64,000 nucleotides of DNA from Myxococcales bacterium. Its GTDB lineage: Bacteria > Myxococcota_A > Polyangia > Haliangiales > Haliangiaceae. The first letter of the stretch is position 1; every line of letters begins with the position of its first letter. The notes beneath the pieces are model-generated. The model saw only the letters and a list, made by a program, of their open reading frames with translations, was not told the DNA's origin and made no database searches. The translations under genes were made by a program, and so were the position numbers. Positions 17,827 to 27,540 of the stretch are shown piece by piece. The stretch is from positions 228,835 to 292,834 of the forward strand of contig JADJGV010000015.1 of NCBI GenBank assembly GCA_016707895.1, read 5' to 3'.

Positions 17827-20454
17827 ATGTCTCGTGGGCGCGATCGCGCACCTTCGCAGCACGCCTATCGCGGCGCCGTCGGCGCCACCCGCACCCGCGC
17901 CGTCCACGTGACCCTGCCGTCGGGCGACGTGGTGTCGGCCAAGGTCCACGACGTGATCGACGCGGTCGCCGACCCCGAGCTCGCGCACCGGCTGTTCGGC
18001 GGCGCGCTCAACCGCCTGACCACGCCCGACGGCGCCGAGCTGGCGATCACCACGCCGGTGGTGTTCCACGATCCGGCCAGCGAGGTGTTCGCGCTGGTGG
18101 CCAGCGAGGCCGACCGTCACCGCGAGTTCGAGCTGCGCGCCGCGCTGTGGACCGAGCTCGCCGCCGATCGGGCCGCCGCGGTGCCGACCTACGTGCGCGA
18201 GTTCGCCGTGGTGTTCGGACCAGCCGGGCTGACCGCGCTGCTCGAGCGCAAGGCCGACGCCGCCCTCGAGGCCGCGCGCGCCGCCGACGGCGCCCGCGAG
18301 GTCGAGCGCGAGCGCAAGGAGCTCGAGGCGCGCAAGGCCGACCTGGCCGCGCGCGAGGCCGCGCTCGACAAGCGCGCCCGCGAGCTCGACGCGCTGCGGG
18401 CCGACCTCGACGCCGCCGGCGCCGAGGCCGCGCGCCGGCTGCTCGACGCCGACCGCGACGCCGCGCGCCTCCGGGGCGAGGCCGCCGCGCTCAAGGAGCA
18501 GGCCGAGCGCGACGCGCGCGCCGCCGCCGCCGCCGCGCGGCCGGCGCGGCCGACCCCGGCGCCGGTCGTCGAGCCGGTGACCACGCCGGTGCGCGTCCTG
18601 ACCGAGGTCCCCGACGAGGTGACCAGCCCGTTCGAGCTGCTGTCGGAGATCGACGCGCCCGAGCTGCCGGCCAGCGCCGACCCGATCACCACCACGACCG
18701 CCGACGCGCCGCGGCCGTCGACCGATCCGTGGATCGTCGGCTTCGCCCGCAGCACCGCGCCGGCGGCGTTCACGCTCGAGGACACCCGCGCGCGCGTCGC
18801 GGTGCGCGCCACCGGCGCGAGCGGCGCGGCGCTGACCGCCAGCCGGCTCGACGCCCGGCTGGTCGTGCAGCGGCTGCCGGAGTACGGCGTGATCGTGCTG
18901 CTGATCGGCACGCCCGCGGCGCTGCGCGGCGTCGGCCCGGCCCACCGCGTGCTGGTGCCGCTCGACGTCGCCGCCGAGCTCGATCGCCGGTTCCTGGCGA
19001 CGCTCGAGCGCGACTTCGCCCTCGAGATCGACGTCGTCGTCGACGGCCGCCCGGCGCGCCGGGCCCGGATCACCGCGCCGCTGACCGAGAACGTCGCGTT
19101 CGTCGTGCGCGCCGCCTCGGACCACCTGCGCGCGCTGGGCGCGACCGCCAACTTCGCCCGCGGGCTGGTGGCGCTGGGCGGCGTCGGCGACGTGCTGGGC
19201 CTGAACCACCCCGAGCACGGCGAGTTCCGGGTCGACAAGCTCGAGCCGATCGCGACCGCCAACCAGGCCCGGCGCGCGCTGGCCATCGCCCGGCGGTTCT
19301 CCAAGCCCGCCCGCGAGGACTACCTGGCGTGCGTCCGCGGCTTCCCGCTCGGGCGCTGGCGCGAGCTCCGCCACCAGGTGCTGGCGCGCGCCGTCGACCT
19401 CGGGCTGTGGATGGGGCCCGAGCTGGCCCAGGCCGCCGTGTCGGAGGGGCTGGCGCGGTCGCGCAAGGACCTGCTGCTCCGCCTCGACGCCGGCTTCCAG
19501 TCGCTGCTGGGCCAGGCCAGCGCCAACGACCTCGACGCCGACGCCATCGACGACAACCGCCAGGCGCTCGCCGACGAGGCCGCGGCCCTGGGCGTGGCCG
19601 CGAGCGCGGCCGAGGCCGAGCCGGTGACCTCGGGCACCATCACGCCCAAGCCGGCGGCGCCGGCCGGCGTCAAGGGCCTGGCGACCGGCGAGCTGATCAA
19701 GCTGCTCGACGATCGCGACCGGCGGCTGGCCGCGGCCCTCGAGCTGTGCGAACGCGGCGACGGTGCGGTCGCGCGGGCGGTGATGAACGCCGCGCGCCGG
19801 ATGAGCCGGGCCGACGCCGTGCGGGTGCTGGGCGCGATGGTGCGCCTGGGGCCGGCGGCGGCGCCGACCCTGACCGCCGGCCTGTCGAGCAGCAAGGCGT
19901 TCCTGCGCCACGGCTGCGCCCTGGCCCTGGCGCTGCTGCGCACCGAGGAGGGCACCGAGGCGGTGGTCGACGCGCTCCTCGGCGAGCCGACCGAGATCTG
20001 GCGCGAGATCGCCCGGGCGGTCGGGCACGTCGGCCCGCCGGCGCTGATGCCGCTGGCCGCGCGGCTGGGACGGCTCGGCGATCGCGCCTCCGCCACCGAT
20101 CGCGAGCGCATCGCCTGGGCCATGGCCCACGTCGGCGTGCGCGGCGGCCGGCACGCGGTGGAGACCCTGGCCAACGGCCAGAGCGCGGTGGCGCCGGTCG
20201 CGCGCATGGCGATCGATCGCATGGAGCCGGCGGCCTCCGACGACGTCTCGGCCCGGGCCCCGGTCCGTGAGGTGACGGTGAACCGCGCGTTCTCGCGGCG
20301 GTTCTTCGAGGCCCTCGAGCGCGGGTTGCCGGAGCTGGGCAAGGGCGAGCTGGCCGCGCTGGACGCTAGCTCGCCGATGGAGCTGCTGGACGAGAGCGAC
20401 CTGCTCGACGACGCCGACGAAGAGCTGGACGAGAGCGATCTGGTGGACGAGTGA
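17827..20454 (+). CDS. CpXC-like (cysteine-less) / coiled-coil / HEAT-repeat protein
   Basis: An 875-residue cytoplasmic protein. Residues 20-100 follow the CpXC pattern (beta strands, HDVIDAVADPELAHRLFGG, then PVVFHDPASEVFALV) but lack the paired cysteines that define that family. Residues 140-245 are an Ala/Arg/Glu coiled coil. Residues 295-530 contain two repeated alpha/beta segments of unknown fold. Residues about 610-800 are HEAT-like helices (VRVLGAMVRLGPAAAPTLTA and following). The C-terminus is a striking acidic repeat, DESDLLDDADEELDESDLVD. The architecture suggests a scaffold. The start is preceded by a weak TATGCC box 6 nt away. Confidence 0.72.
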   Translation: MSRGRDRAPSQHAYRGAVGATRTRAVHVTLPSGDVVSAKVHDVIDAVADPELAHRLFGGALNRLTTPDGAELAITTPVVFHDPASEVFALVASEADRHREFELRAALWTELAADRAAAVPTYVREFAVVFGPAGLTALLERKADAALEAARAADGAREVERERKELEARKADLAAREAALDKRARELDALRADLDAAGAEAARRLLDADRDAARLRGEAAALKEQAERDARAAAAAARPARPTPAPVVEPVTTPVRVLTEVPDEVTSPFELLSEIDAPELPASADPITTTTADAPRPSTDPWIVGFARSTAPAAFTLEDTRARVAVRATGASGAALTASRLDARLVVQRLPEYGVIVLLIGTPAALRGVGPAHRVLVPLDVAAELDRRFLATLERDFALEIDVVVDGRPARRARITAPLTENVAFVVRAASDHLRALGATANFARGLVALGGVGDVLGLNHPEHGEFRVDKLEPIATANQARRALAIARRFSKPAREDYLACVRGFPLGRWRELRHQVLARAVDLGLWMGPELAQAAVSEGLARSRKDLLLRLDAGFQSLLGQASANDLDADAIDDNRQALADEAAALGVAASAAEAEPVTSGTITPKPAAPAGVKGLATGELIKLLDDRDRRLAAALELCERGDGAVARAVMNAARRMSRADAVRVLGAMVRLGPAAAPTLTAGLSSSKAFLRHGCALALALLRTEEGTEAVVDALLGEPTEIWREIARAVGHVGPPALMPLAARLGRLGDRASATDRERIAWAMAHVGVRGGRHAVETLANGQSAVAPVARMAIDRMEPAASDDVSARAPVREVTVNRAFSRRFFEALERGLPELGKGELAALDASSPMELLDESDLLDDADEELDESDLVDE

Positions 20455-20486
20455 GCGCGGCCTGGCCGCGAGGATTCGCGCAGCCC

Positions 20487-20517
20487 TTGCGCGCTTTCCA
20501 GCAAAACCAGTTACACT
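20487..20517 (+). promoter_or_regulatory. Putative promoter of the phosphoesterase gene
   Basis: TTGCGC (20487-20492) and TACACT (20512-20517) are separated by 19 nt, slightly long for sigma-70. The local sequence is unusually AT-rich for this window. The predicted leader is about 8-9 nt with no Shine-Dalgarno sequence. Confidence 0.35.
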
Positions 20518-20532
20518 GACGGCTCGCTAAGC

Positions 20533-21264
<732 letters not shown>

Positions 21265-21292
21265 CGGCGGAGGCGGGGGCAGCGAGGCTGGC

Positions 21293-21376
21293 GGTGTCCG
21301 GGGCCGGACACCCGCGGCTGTCCGGGGATGGCCGGAGAACCGGACGAATCCGGCCATCTTGTCCGAGATTCGGACA
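21293..21376. repeat. Cluster of three palindromes between phosphoesterase and HNH genes
   Basis: There are three inverted repeats in 84 bp. Arms GGTGTCCGG/CCGGACACC lie at 21293-21301 and 21304-21312. Arms GATGGCCGG/CCGGCCATC lie at 21327-21335 and 21350-21358. Arms TGTCCGA/TCGGACA lie at 21360-21366 and 21370-21376. TGTCCG recurs in all orientations. The cluster could be a REP-like dispersed element, a terminator, or operators for the HNH gene that starts at 21434. Confidence 0.75.
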
Positions 21377-21433
21377 CGCGGCGCGAGCTGTCGCGGGGTT
21401 ACGGCTGGCGTGCGGCTTGCTGAGGGGCTGGGC

Positions 21434-22726
21434 ATGGTGGACAGGGCAGCGGGCGGACAGCAGGTAGCAGGACAGCAGGTGGGCGAGGCGGCGGCGGCGG
21501 GAGCGGCGGCGGGGCCGCCAGGCAGCGACGACTGGCGCGTGGTCGACCGGACGCTGCGCGGGCTGGCGCGGCGGCGGGCGGCGCTCGACGTCGAGGAGGC
21601 CGCGTGGCTGCGGCGCGCGCGGGCGCTCGGCGTCCATCGCGAGCTCGGCTTCGCGACGTTCTTCGAGTACGTCGAGCGCATCCTGGGCTACGCGCCGGGG
21701 CCGGCGCGGGAGCGCTTGCGGGTGGCCGACGCGCTGGCCGCGCTCCCGAAGTTGCGCGCGGCGATGACCGCCGGCGACGTCGCGTACAGCGCGGCGCGCG
21801 AGCTGACCCGGGTCGCGACCGTCGACACCGAGGCGGCGTGGCTGACGGCGGCGGCCAAGCACACCGTGCGGGAGATCGAGGAGATGGTGAGCGGGCGGCG
21901 GCGGGGCGACTCGCCGGAGGATCCGCCGGACCCCGCCGCGCGGCTGCACGAGCTGCGGCTGCTGCTGCCGGCGGCGGTGCTGGGCAAGTTCACCGCGGCG
22001 CGGCGCGCGCTGGAGGCGGCGTGCGGGCATCCACTCACCGACGGCGACCTCATCGCGACGCTGTGCGATGGGCAGCTGGCGGGCGCGGGCTCCCACGCGG
22101 GAGCGTCCAGGCCCATGTATCAGATCGCGATCACGCGGTGCCCCGACTGCATGCGCGCGTGGCACGACGTCGCCGGGCACACGATCGAGATCAGCGAGAC
22201 GGAGCTGGCGCAGGCGTCGTGCGACGCCGAGCTGCTCGGGCGGGTCGACGGCGACAAGCCCGCGCGGGTGACCAAGACGATCCCGCCGCGGACCCGGCGT
22301 GCCGTGCTGCGGCGGGATCGCGGGCGGTGCGTGGTGCCAGGGTGTCGCAACGCGCGGTACGTCGACGTGCACCACCTCGTGCCGCGGGCGCAGGGCGGCA
22401 AGCACACGCCGAGCAAGCTGTCCGCGCTGTGCTCGGCGCACCACAAGGCGGCGCACGATGGCCGCCTGCGAATCGAAGGGACCGCGCCCGGCAGGCTGCG
22501 GTTCACCCACGCGGACGGACGGCCTTACGGGGCGCCGCCGCCGTCCAACGTCCGAGGCGAGGCGGTCCCGCCGTCCCACGTGGGAGACGAGGGGAGGCGC
22601 CCCCCGTCCCCGCCCGTGGAGGACGCCGACGCAGGAACGCGCGCCCAGCCCGCTAGCGCCCCAGCGCCGCCGGACGAAAGTCCAGGGGCGCGCCGGCCGC
22701 GGCGTGGGCGGTTGCGGCGTCGATGA
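21434..22726 (+). CDS. DUF222-type HNH endonuclease
   Basis: A 430-residue protein. An N-terminal DUF222/13E12-like helical region (about residues 40-190; FATFFEYVERILGYAPGPAR, ITAGDV-like MTAGDVAYSAARELTRV) is followed by an HNH domain near residues 285-355. The HNH part has CVVPGC and CSAHH zinc-binding pairs and the catalytic YVDVHHLVPRAQGG. The last 75 residues are Pro/Arg-rich and disordered. The ATG at 21434 has GAGGGG upstream; a TTG at 21359 inside the palindrome cluster is less likely. Such genes are often multicopy and mobile-like. The tail overlaps the convergent AsmA-GT51 gene by 74 bp. Confidence 0.82.
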   Translation: MVDRAAGGQQVAGQQVGEAAAAGAAAGPPGSDDWRVVDRTLRGLARRRAALDVEEAAWLRRARALGVHRELGFATFFEYVERILGYAPGPARERLRVADALAALPKLRAAMTAGDVAYSAARELTRVATVDTEAAWLTAAAKHTVREIEEMVSGRRRGDSPEDPPDPAARLHELRLLLPAAVLGKFTAARRALEAACGHPLTDGDLIATLCDGQLAGAGSHAGASRPMYQIAITRCPDCMRAWHDVAGHTIEISETELAQASCDAELLGRVDGDKPARVTKTIPPRTRRAVLRRDRGRCVVPGCRNARYVDVHHLVPRAQGGKHTPSKLSALCSAHHKAAHDGRLRIEGTAPGRLRFTHADGRPYGAPPPSNVRGEAVPPSHVGDEGRRPPSPPVEDADAGTRAQPASAPAPPDESPGARRPRRGRLRRR

Positions 22727-24716
22727 CGCCGGCGCGCCGCATCGCCCGCAGCACGACCTCGATCCGCTGCGCCGTGTCGGGGTCGAGCTTGTGACCGGCC
22801 GCGAGCCGCGCGCTGATCGTGCGTGGGGCTGGGGTCAGCGCCGCGAGGAACGCCATCTGGCGAACCGTCAGCTGGGCCGGCGCGCAGCCGAACCAGTGCC
22901 GGGCAGCCGCGGCCAGCCCATAGACGCCCGGGCCGAGCTCGATCACGTTCAGGTACCGCTCGAGGATCGTCGTCTTGGGGAGCACCGCCTCGAGGCGCCA
23001 CGTCAAGACGGCCTCCTCGAGCTTGCGCGCCAGCGTGCGCCGCTGGTGCAGGAAGGCGTTCTTCACCAGCTGCTGGCTGATCGTCGATCCACCGCGGGCC
23101 AGGCGATCCTCACGCAGGTCGATCTCGAGGCTGCGCGCGATCTGCGCGAGATCGAACCCCGCGTGGTCCCAGAACCGCGCGTCCTCGGCCGCGACCAGGG
23201 CGCCGCGCACGTGGGCCGGCAGCGCCGCCAGCGTCACCCAGTCGCCGAGGCCCGGACCGACCGCGGCGCGGCTGCCATCGGGGAAGCGATGCTCGACGAC
23301 GCCGGCCAGGCGGCGCGGGTCGACCTCCGGCGGATCCGCCACCACCTCGCAGCGGTTGTCGAGGCCGAGGGCCAAGTGCACACCATCGCCCAGCTCGGCG
23401 TCGAGGTCGATCGTCGCGTGGGCGTGCCCGCCGATCTGGCCCCGCACCACCATCGCGTCGAGGTGCCCCCGCAGCGCCGGCGGGATCGCGTCGAGCAGAT
23501 CGCGGCAGCGCGTGTCGGGCAGGGCGACGTCGAGCGCGCCAGCCGTCGGGCCGTGAGCACCCCAGCGCAACCAGCCCGCCACCTCGGTCGTGGCGGCCCC
23601 CCGGCGCAGCGTCAGCTGCTCGAGCTCGAGTCGGTCCCCCGTTCGGTGGGCGGCCACCGCGATGGTGCCGTCGAGCTCGACCGCCGCGTCGGCCACCGCC
23701 CGATGATCCAGCCGCGCGCCCGCGAGCTCGAGCGCGCCACGTAGCCACAGCCCGCGATCGAGCGCCAGCGCGACCTGGCCGCTGGCCCGCGCGTCCCGCA
23801 ACACGAGAGCACCGCTCACCGGCGCCAGCACCGCCAGCGGCACACGCTCGCCCGCGATCGCCAGCCGCCGGCCGCCGGCATCGCTGGCCAGCGCCGCCGC
23901 GAATGGGCGCGGCGCCCCCGCGTCGTCGATGGTGCCGGTCAAGCGCCAGGCGCCGCCCCCATCGCCGACCGCCGTCAAGTCGCGCAGCGCCATGCGAGGA
24001 CCGCCGAGGTCGAACGTCGCCGTGCCGCCGACCAGCGCCGCGCGCTCGACCGCGAGCTCGGGCAGGCGCACGTCAGCGCCGACCCGCGTCACCGCGCCGT
24101 CGAGTCGCCAGCCCGCCCCGGCCGCGGCCAGCGTCACCGCGCCGGTCACGACGCGCACGCCGTGCCCGGACGGATGCAGCTCGACGTCGCCGGCGCGCAC
24201 GCGCACCCCGCGGACGTCGGCCACGAGGTCGCCCCCCGAGACGACGATCCGCCGCAGCCTCCGACCGGCGCCGCCCGTCCCGCCGTGGCCACGGCGCGCG
24301 GCGAGCCGCGCCAGCACCTGCCGCCACGCCTCCCGTCCGTCCCGATCCGCGACGGCGCGCAGCCGCGGCCGGGTCACGCGGATCTCGTCGGGGGTGAGCT
24401 CGCCGGCCAAGAGGGAGTCGAGCGACACGGCGGCCTCGACCGCGTCCGCGGTGAGCAGATCGCCGATCCGCAGGCCGGCGACGGTCACGTTGCCCGTGAG
24501 CCCCGCCTCGAAGCCTCCGACGTGGGCGTCGACCCCTAGCGCGCGCGTCAGCGCCGGCTCGAGCCGATCGTGGATGCGGTGGTCCAGGTAGCGCGCGGCG
24601 GCCACCGGCGTCGCCACCGCCAGCACCAGCGTCGCCGCGGTGGCGCGCTCGCGCCGCAGCCGCCGCCACAGCGCGGTGGCCGCGGTGAGATCGCCGGACG
24701 CGACGTCGGCGCGCAT
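22653..24716 (-). CDS. AsmA-like protein fused to a GT51 peptidoglycan glycosyltransferase
   Basis: A 687-residue protein. A membrane helix near residues 28-45 (AATLVLAVATPVAAARYL) is followed by an AsmA/DUF748-like region to about residue 450: LGVDAHVGGFEAGLTGNV, then repeated 'baseline versus ablated' strands. A complete GT51 domain occupies about residues 480-680, with the catalytic Glu in AAEDARFWDHAGF, then GGSTISQQLVKNAFL, KLEEAVLTWRLE and ILERYLNVIELG. GT51 polymerises lipid II glycan strands on the periplasmic side. No transpeptidase domain is present. The ATG overlaps the stop of the D-Ala-D-Ala ligase gene (TGATG), tying both to cell-wall synthesis. Confidence 0.82.
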   Translation of the reverse strand: MRADVASGDLTAATALWRRLRRERATAATLVLAVATPVAAARYLDHRIHDRLEPALTRALGVDAHVGGFEAGLTGNVTVAGLRIGDLLTADAVEAAVSLDSLLAGELTPDEIRVTRPRLRAVADRDGREAWRQVLARLAARRGHGGTGGAGRRLRRIVVSGGDLVADVRGVRVRAGDVELHPSGHGVRVVTGAVTLAAAGAGWRLDGAVTRVGADVRLPELAVERAALVGGTATFDLGGPRMALRDLTAVGDGGGAWRLTGTIDDAGAPRPFAAALASDAGGRRLAIAGERVPLAVLAPVSGALVLRDARASGQVALALDRGLWLRGALELAGARLDHRAVADAAVELDGTIAVAAHRTGDRLELEQLTLRRGAATTEVAGWLRWGAHGPTAGALDVALPDTRCRDLLDAIPPALRGHLDAMVVRGQIGGHAHATIDLDAELGDGVHLALGLDNRCEVVADPPEVDPRRLAGVVEHRFPDGSRAAVGPGLGDWVTLAALPAHVRGALVAAEDARFWDHAGFDLAQIARSLEIDLREDRLARGGSTISQQLVKNAFLHQRRTLARKLEEAVLTWRLEAVLPKTTILERYLNVIELGPGVYGLAAAARHWFGCAPAQLTVRQMAFLAALTPAPRTISARLAAGHKLDPDTAQRIEVVLRAMRRAGVIDAATAHAAAGAPLDFRPAALGR

Positions 24717-25711
24717 CAGTGGGTCGCGGCCGAGGCCTCGCGGCGGTCGTCGCCGTCGAAGCCGCGCTGGGCGATGCGCCGCTCGCCGCGCGCGCGGTGG
24801 AGGGGCAGGGTGGCGGCGTAGAGCTGCGCCTCGCACAGCTCGCCGAAGTCGATGCCGGCCGCGGCCGCGATCTTCGGCAGCAGGCTGGTCGGGGTCATGC
24901 CGGGGACGGTGTTGACCTCGAGCAGGTACTCGTTGCCGGCCTCGCTGACGATCAGATCGACCCGGGTCGCGCCCCGACAGCCCAGGGCCGCGGTCGCCCG
25001 CGCCGCCATCGCCAGCACGCCGCGGTAGCGCTCGGGCGACAGCCGCGGCGGCAGGAAGTAGTTGGTCTGGCCCCGGGTGTACTTGGCGCCGTAGTCGTAG
25101 AAGTCGGTCTTGGGCGCGATCTCGACGGCGCCGAGCGGGCGGTCGCCGAGCACCGCCACCGAGACCTCCTGGCCCGCGATGTACCGCTCGACGAGCACCT
25201 CGCAATCGAAGCACCCCGCGGCCTCGATCGCCGCGGCCAGCTCGCGCTCGCTGTGGACGATCGTCACGCCGACCGAGCTGCCCTCGCGCGCCGGCTTGAC
25301 CACGCACGGATAGCCGAAGTCGCCGTGGGTCGTGACCGCCAGCTCGCCGTCGTCGGACGCGACGTAGTACGGGGCGGTCGGCAGGTTGTGGAGCCGGAAC
25401 AGCTCCTTGGACTTGACCTTGTGCATCGCCAGCGCGGACGCCAGCACGTCGGAGCCGGTGTACGGGATGCCCATCACCTCGAGCAGCCCCTGGACGCAGC
25501 CGTCCTCGCCGTAGCGGCCGTGCAGCGCGATGAACGCCACGTCGATGGAGCTCTGGCGCAGCACCCGGTCGACGTCGCGGTCGACGTAGATCGGCAGCGC
25601 GCGGTACCCGCGCTGGGTCAGCGCGGCCAGCACCGCCTCGCCGCTCCGCAGCGACACCTCGCGCTCGCTGGACATGCCACCCATGAGGACGCCGATCGTG
25701 CGGTTCTTCAT
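24716..25711 (-). CDS. ddl: D-alanine--D-alanine ligase
   Basis: A 331-residue ATP-grasp ligase. N-terminal GVLMGGMSSEREVSLRSG and ALHGRYGEDGCVQGLLE carry the D-Ala-binding and signature residues. YTGSDVLASALAMHKVKSKE, KPAREGSSVGV and the metal-binding LLEVNTVPGMTPTSLLPK complete the Ddl pattern. It joins two D-alanines for peptidoglycan precursors in the cytoplasm. The start is the ATG at 25711, with GGAG about 9 nt upstream; an in-frame upstream extension is unsupported. It is cotranscribed with the downstream AsmA-GT51 gene. A second, more divergent paralogue lies at 28237. Confidence 0.92.
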   Translation of the reverse strand: MKNRTIGVLMGGMSSEREVSLRSGEAVLAALTQRGYRALPIYVDRDVDRVLRQSSIDVAFIALHGRYGEDGCVQGLLEVMGIPYTGSDVLASALAMHKVKSKELFRLHNLPTAPYYVASDDGELAVTTHGDFGYPCVVKPAREGSSVGVTIVHSERELAAAIEAAGCFDCEVLVERYIAGQEVSVAVLGDRPLGAVEIAPKTDFYDYGAKYTRGQTNYFLPPRLSPERYRGVLAMAARATAALGCRGATRVDLIVSEAGNEYLLEVNTVPGMTPTSLLPKIAAAAGIDFGELCEAQLYAATLPLHRARGERRIAQRGFDGDDRREASAATH

Positions 25712-25889
25712 CGTCGAGAGCTCCGGTTGCAGACGAGGCGGGTAGAGCACGCGCGATGCCAGGCCACGCCGACCCGCGCCGCGCGCACTTGCGCGCCGGT
25801 GCGGCTGGCGGGACACGGCCGTCGCGGCCCTGGGTGGACGCTACGAGCGGGTCTGGCGGCGGGCAAGTTTTTGTCGTCGAGTCAGCGGC

Positions 25890-25918
25890 TTGACGTCGAC
25901 GGTGGCCAAGGGTATCCA
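25890..25918 (+). promoter_or_regulatory. Sigma-70-like promoter of the KAP-tail/Mrr-like gene
   Basis: TTGACG (25890-25895), a 17-nt spacer and TATCCA (25913-25918) give one of the best consensus promoters in the window. The predicted leader is about 14 nt, with AGGT 6-7 nt before the ATG at 25939. The rest of the 25712-25889 gap shows no gene. Confidence 0.6.
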
Positions 25919-25938
25919 CACGCCCCGGTAGGTCCCTC

Positions 25939-27540
25939 ATGGCGAACAAGTCCGAGAAGTCCGAGAAGGCGGAGAAGAGCGACAAGGCCAAGGCGGCCAA
26001 GGCGCCGAAGCCCGCGAGCAAGCCCGCGAAGGCCGACAAGCCGGCCGACAAGCCGGCCAAGGCCGCGGCCAAGCCTGCGAGCAAGCCCGCGAGCAAGCCG
26101 GCCAAGCCGGCCGACAAGCCCGCGAAGGCCGACAAGCCGGCTGAGAAGCCGGCGAAGGGCCGCGGCAAGAAGCCGACCGCCGCGCCGACGCCCGTCGACG
26201 ACGTCGTCACCGAGGCCGCGCTGGCGCCGGTGGAGGCCAGCCCCGAGGTGGCGCCGGTCGAGGCCGCAGGCGACCTCGGCGATCTGATGATGGAGGACGC
26301 GATGCTCGACGGCACCGCGCCCGAGCCGCCGCTCACGGCCGAGGAGCAGGAGCTGGCCGCGATCTACGGCGACGACCTGGCGCCCGCGCCGGCCGCGGCC
26401 GCCCACGCCGAGTTCAGCGACAGCCGCACCGCCGACGAGGATCGGCCGATGCTGCCCGAGATCAACGGCCGCCAGGAGCGGCAGAAGCGCTGGGAGGAGC
26501 GTCGCGACCAGCGCCGCGCCCGCCGCGACTTCGAGCGCAACCGGCGCCAGGAGCGCTCGGGCGGCCGCCACGAGGGGCCGCGCCCCGAGGGTGACCGGCC
26601 GCGGCCCGAGGGCGATCGGCCCCGGCCCGAGGGCGATCGGCCCCGGCTCGACGGCGACCGCCCGCGCCCCGAGGGCGACCGTCCGCGCGGCGACCGCCCG
26701 GCCCAGCTGGCGCTGCCGGCCCCGGCGGCGCTGTCGGTGCCGGTGTCGATCCCGTCGGACGCGACCGGCGTGGTCCGCGTCGGCAACGCGCTGGGCGACG
26801 CCGCCTGGCAGGTGTTCACGTCGATCCGCGGCGCCCAGCCGATGCCGGTCAAGCAACTGGCTGGGATGATGCGCAAGCGCGGCCTGCTCGACGTGGATCC
26901 CGAGCAGGCGTGGCCGCACCTCAAGGCGGCGCTGCTCGGCGACGAGCGCAGCTACCGGGCCCTGGGCCTGCGGCCGCGCATCGTCTACCGCGGCCGCGAC
27001 CTGTTCGCGCCCGGCCCGGTGGCCCAGAGCGCCACCGCCGACGCCGAGGCCGCGCTGGCCCAGGCGCTGTCGTCGATGGCGGTCGCGACCCACGCGACGC
27101 TCAAGGCCCGCATCGGCCAGGCCGGCCAGGCCGGCTTCGAGCGCCTGGTCCACGCGTTCCTGATCGCCGTCGGCTATCAGGAGGTCAACTGGATCAAGCG
27201 CACCGAGGCGATCAGCTACGCCACCGCGGTGGCGCCCGGCTCGTCGGGCACCATCCTGATCAGCGCCCGCGCGGGCGACGCGCCGGTCGATCGCCGCGGC
27301 GTCGGCGAGCTGCGGGTCGGCGTCGAGGCCAAGGGCCTCCTGGCCGGCCACCTGTTCGCGGCGCGCGAGCTGTCGACTGAGGCCGAGCGCGAGCTCGAGC
27401 GCCCGGGCCGGTCGATCTCGGTCTACGCCGGCGACGGCTTCGTCACCGCGCTGTTGACCGCCGGGGTCGGCGTGGTCACCGCCGCGGCGCCGGTCCGCTA
27501 CGTCGACGACCAGCTGTTCGGCGAGCTGCTGGCCGGGTGA
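25939..27540 (+). CDS. Lys/Ala/Pro-tailed protein with winged-helix and Mrr-like domain
   Basis: A 533-residue protein. Residues 1-80 are histone H1-like Lys/Ala/Pro repeats (KPADKPAK, KPASKPASK). Residues 165-255 are Arg/Asp/Pro-rich with a GDRPRPE heptad repeat. Residues about 275-365 resemble a HARE-type winged helix (AAWQVFTSIRGAQPMPVKQL to RPRIVYRGRDLF). Residues 390-533 resemble the Mrr nuclease-like fold (GFERLVHAFLIAVGYQEVNW), but I do not see the D-QxK catalytic set, so activity is doubtful. A DNA- or nucleoid-binding role is inference. The stop overlaps the lipB GTG. Confidence 0.68.
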   Translation: MANKSEKSEKAEKSDKAKAAKAPKPASKPAKADKPADKPAKAAAKPASKPASKPAKPADKPAKADKPAEKPAKGRGKKPTAAPTPVDDVVTEAALAPVEASPEVAPVEAAGDLGDLMMEDAMLDGTAPEPPLTAEEQELAAIYGDDLAPAPAAAAHAEFSDSRTADEDRPMLPEINGRQERQKRWEERRDQRRARRDFERNRRQERSGGRHEGPRPEGDRPRPEGDRPRPEGDRPRLDGDRPRPEGDRPRGDRPAQLALPAPAALSVPVSIPSDATGVVRVGNALGDAAWQVFTSIRGAQPMPVKQLAGMMRKRGLLDVDPEQAWPHLKAALLGDERSYRALGLRPRIVYRGRDLFAPGPVAQSATADAEAALAQALSSMAVATHATLKARIGQAGQAGFERLVHAFLIAVGYQEVNWIKRTEAISYATAVAPGSSGTILISARAGDAPVDRRGVGELRVGVEAKGLLAGHLFAARELSTEAERELERPGRSISVYAGDGFVTALLTAGVGVVTAAAPVRYVDDQLFGELLAG

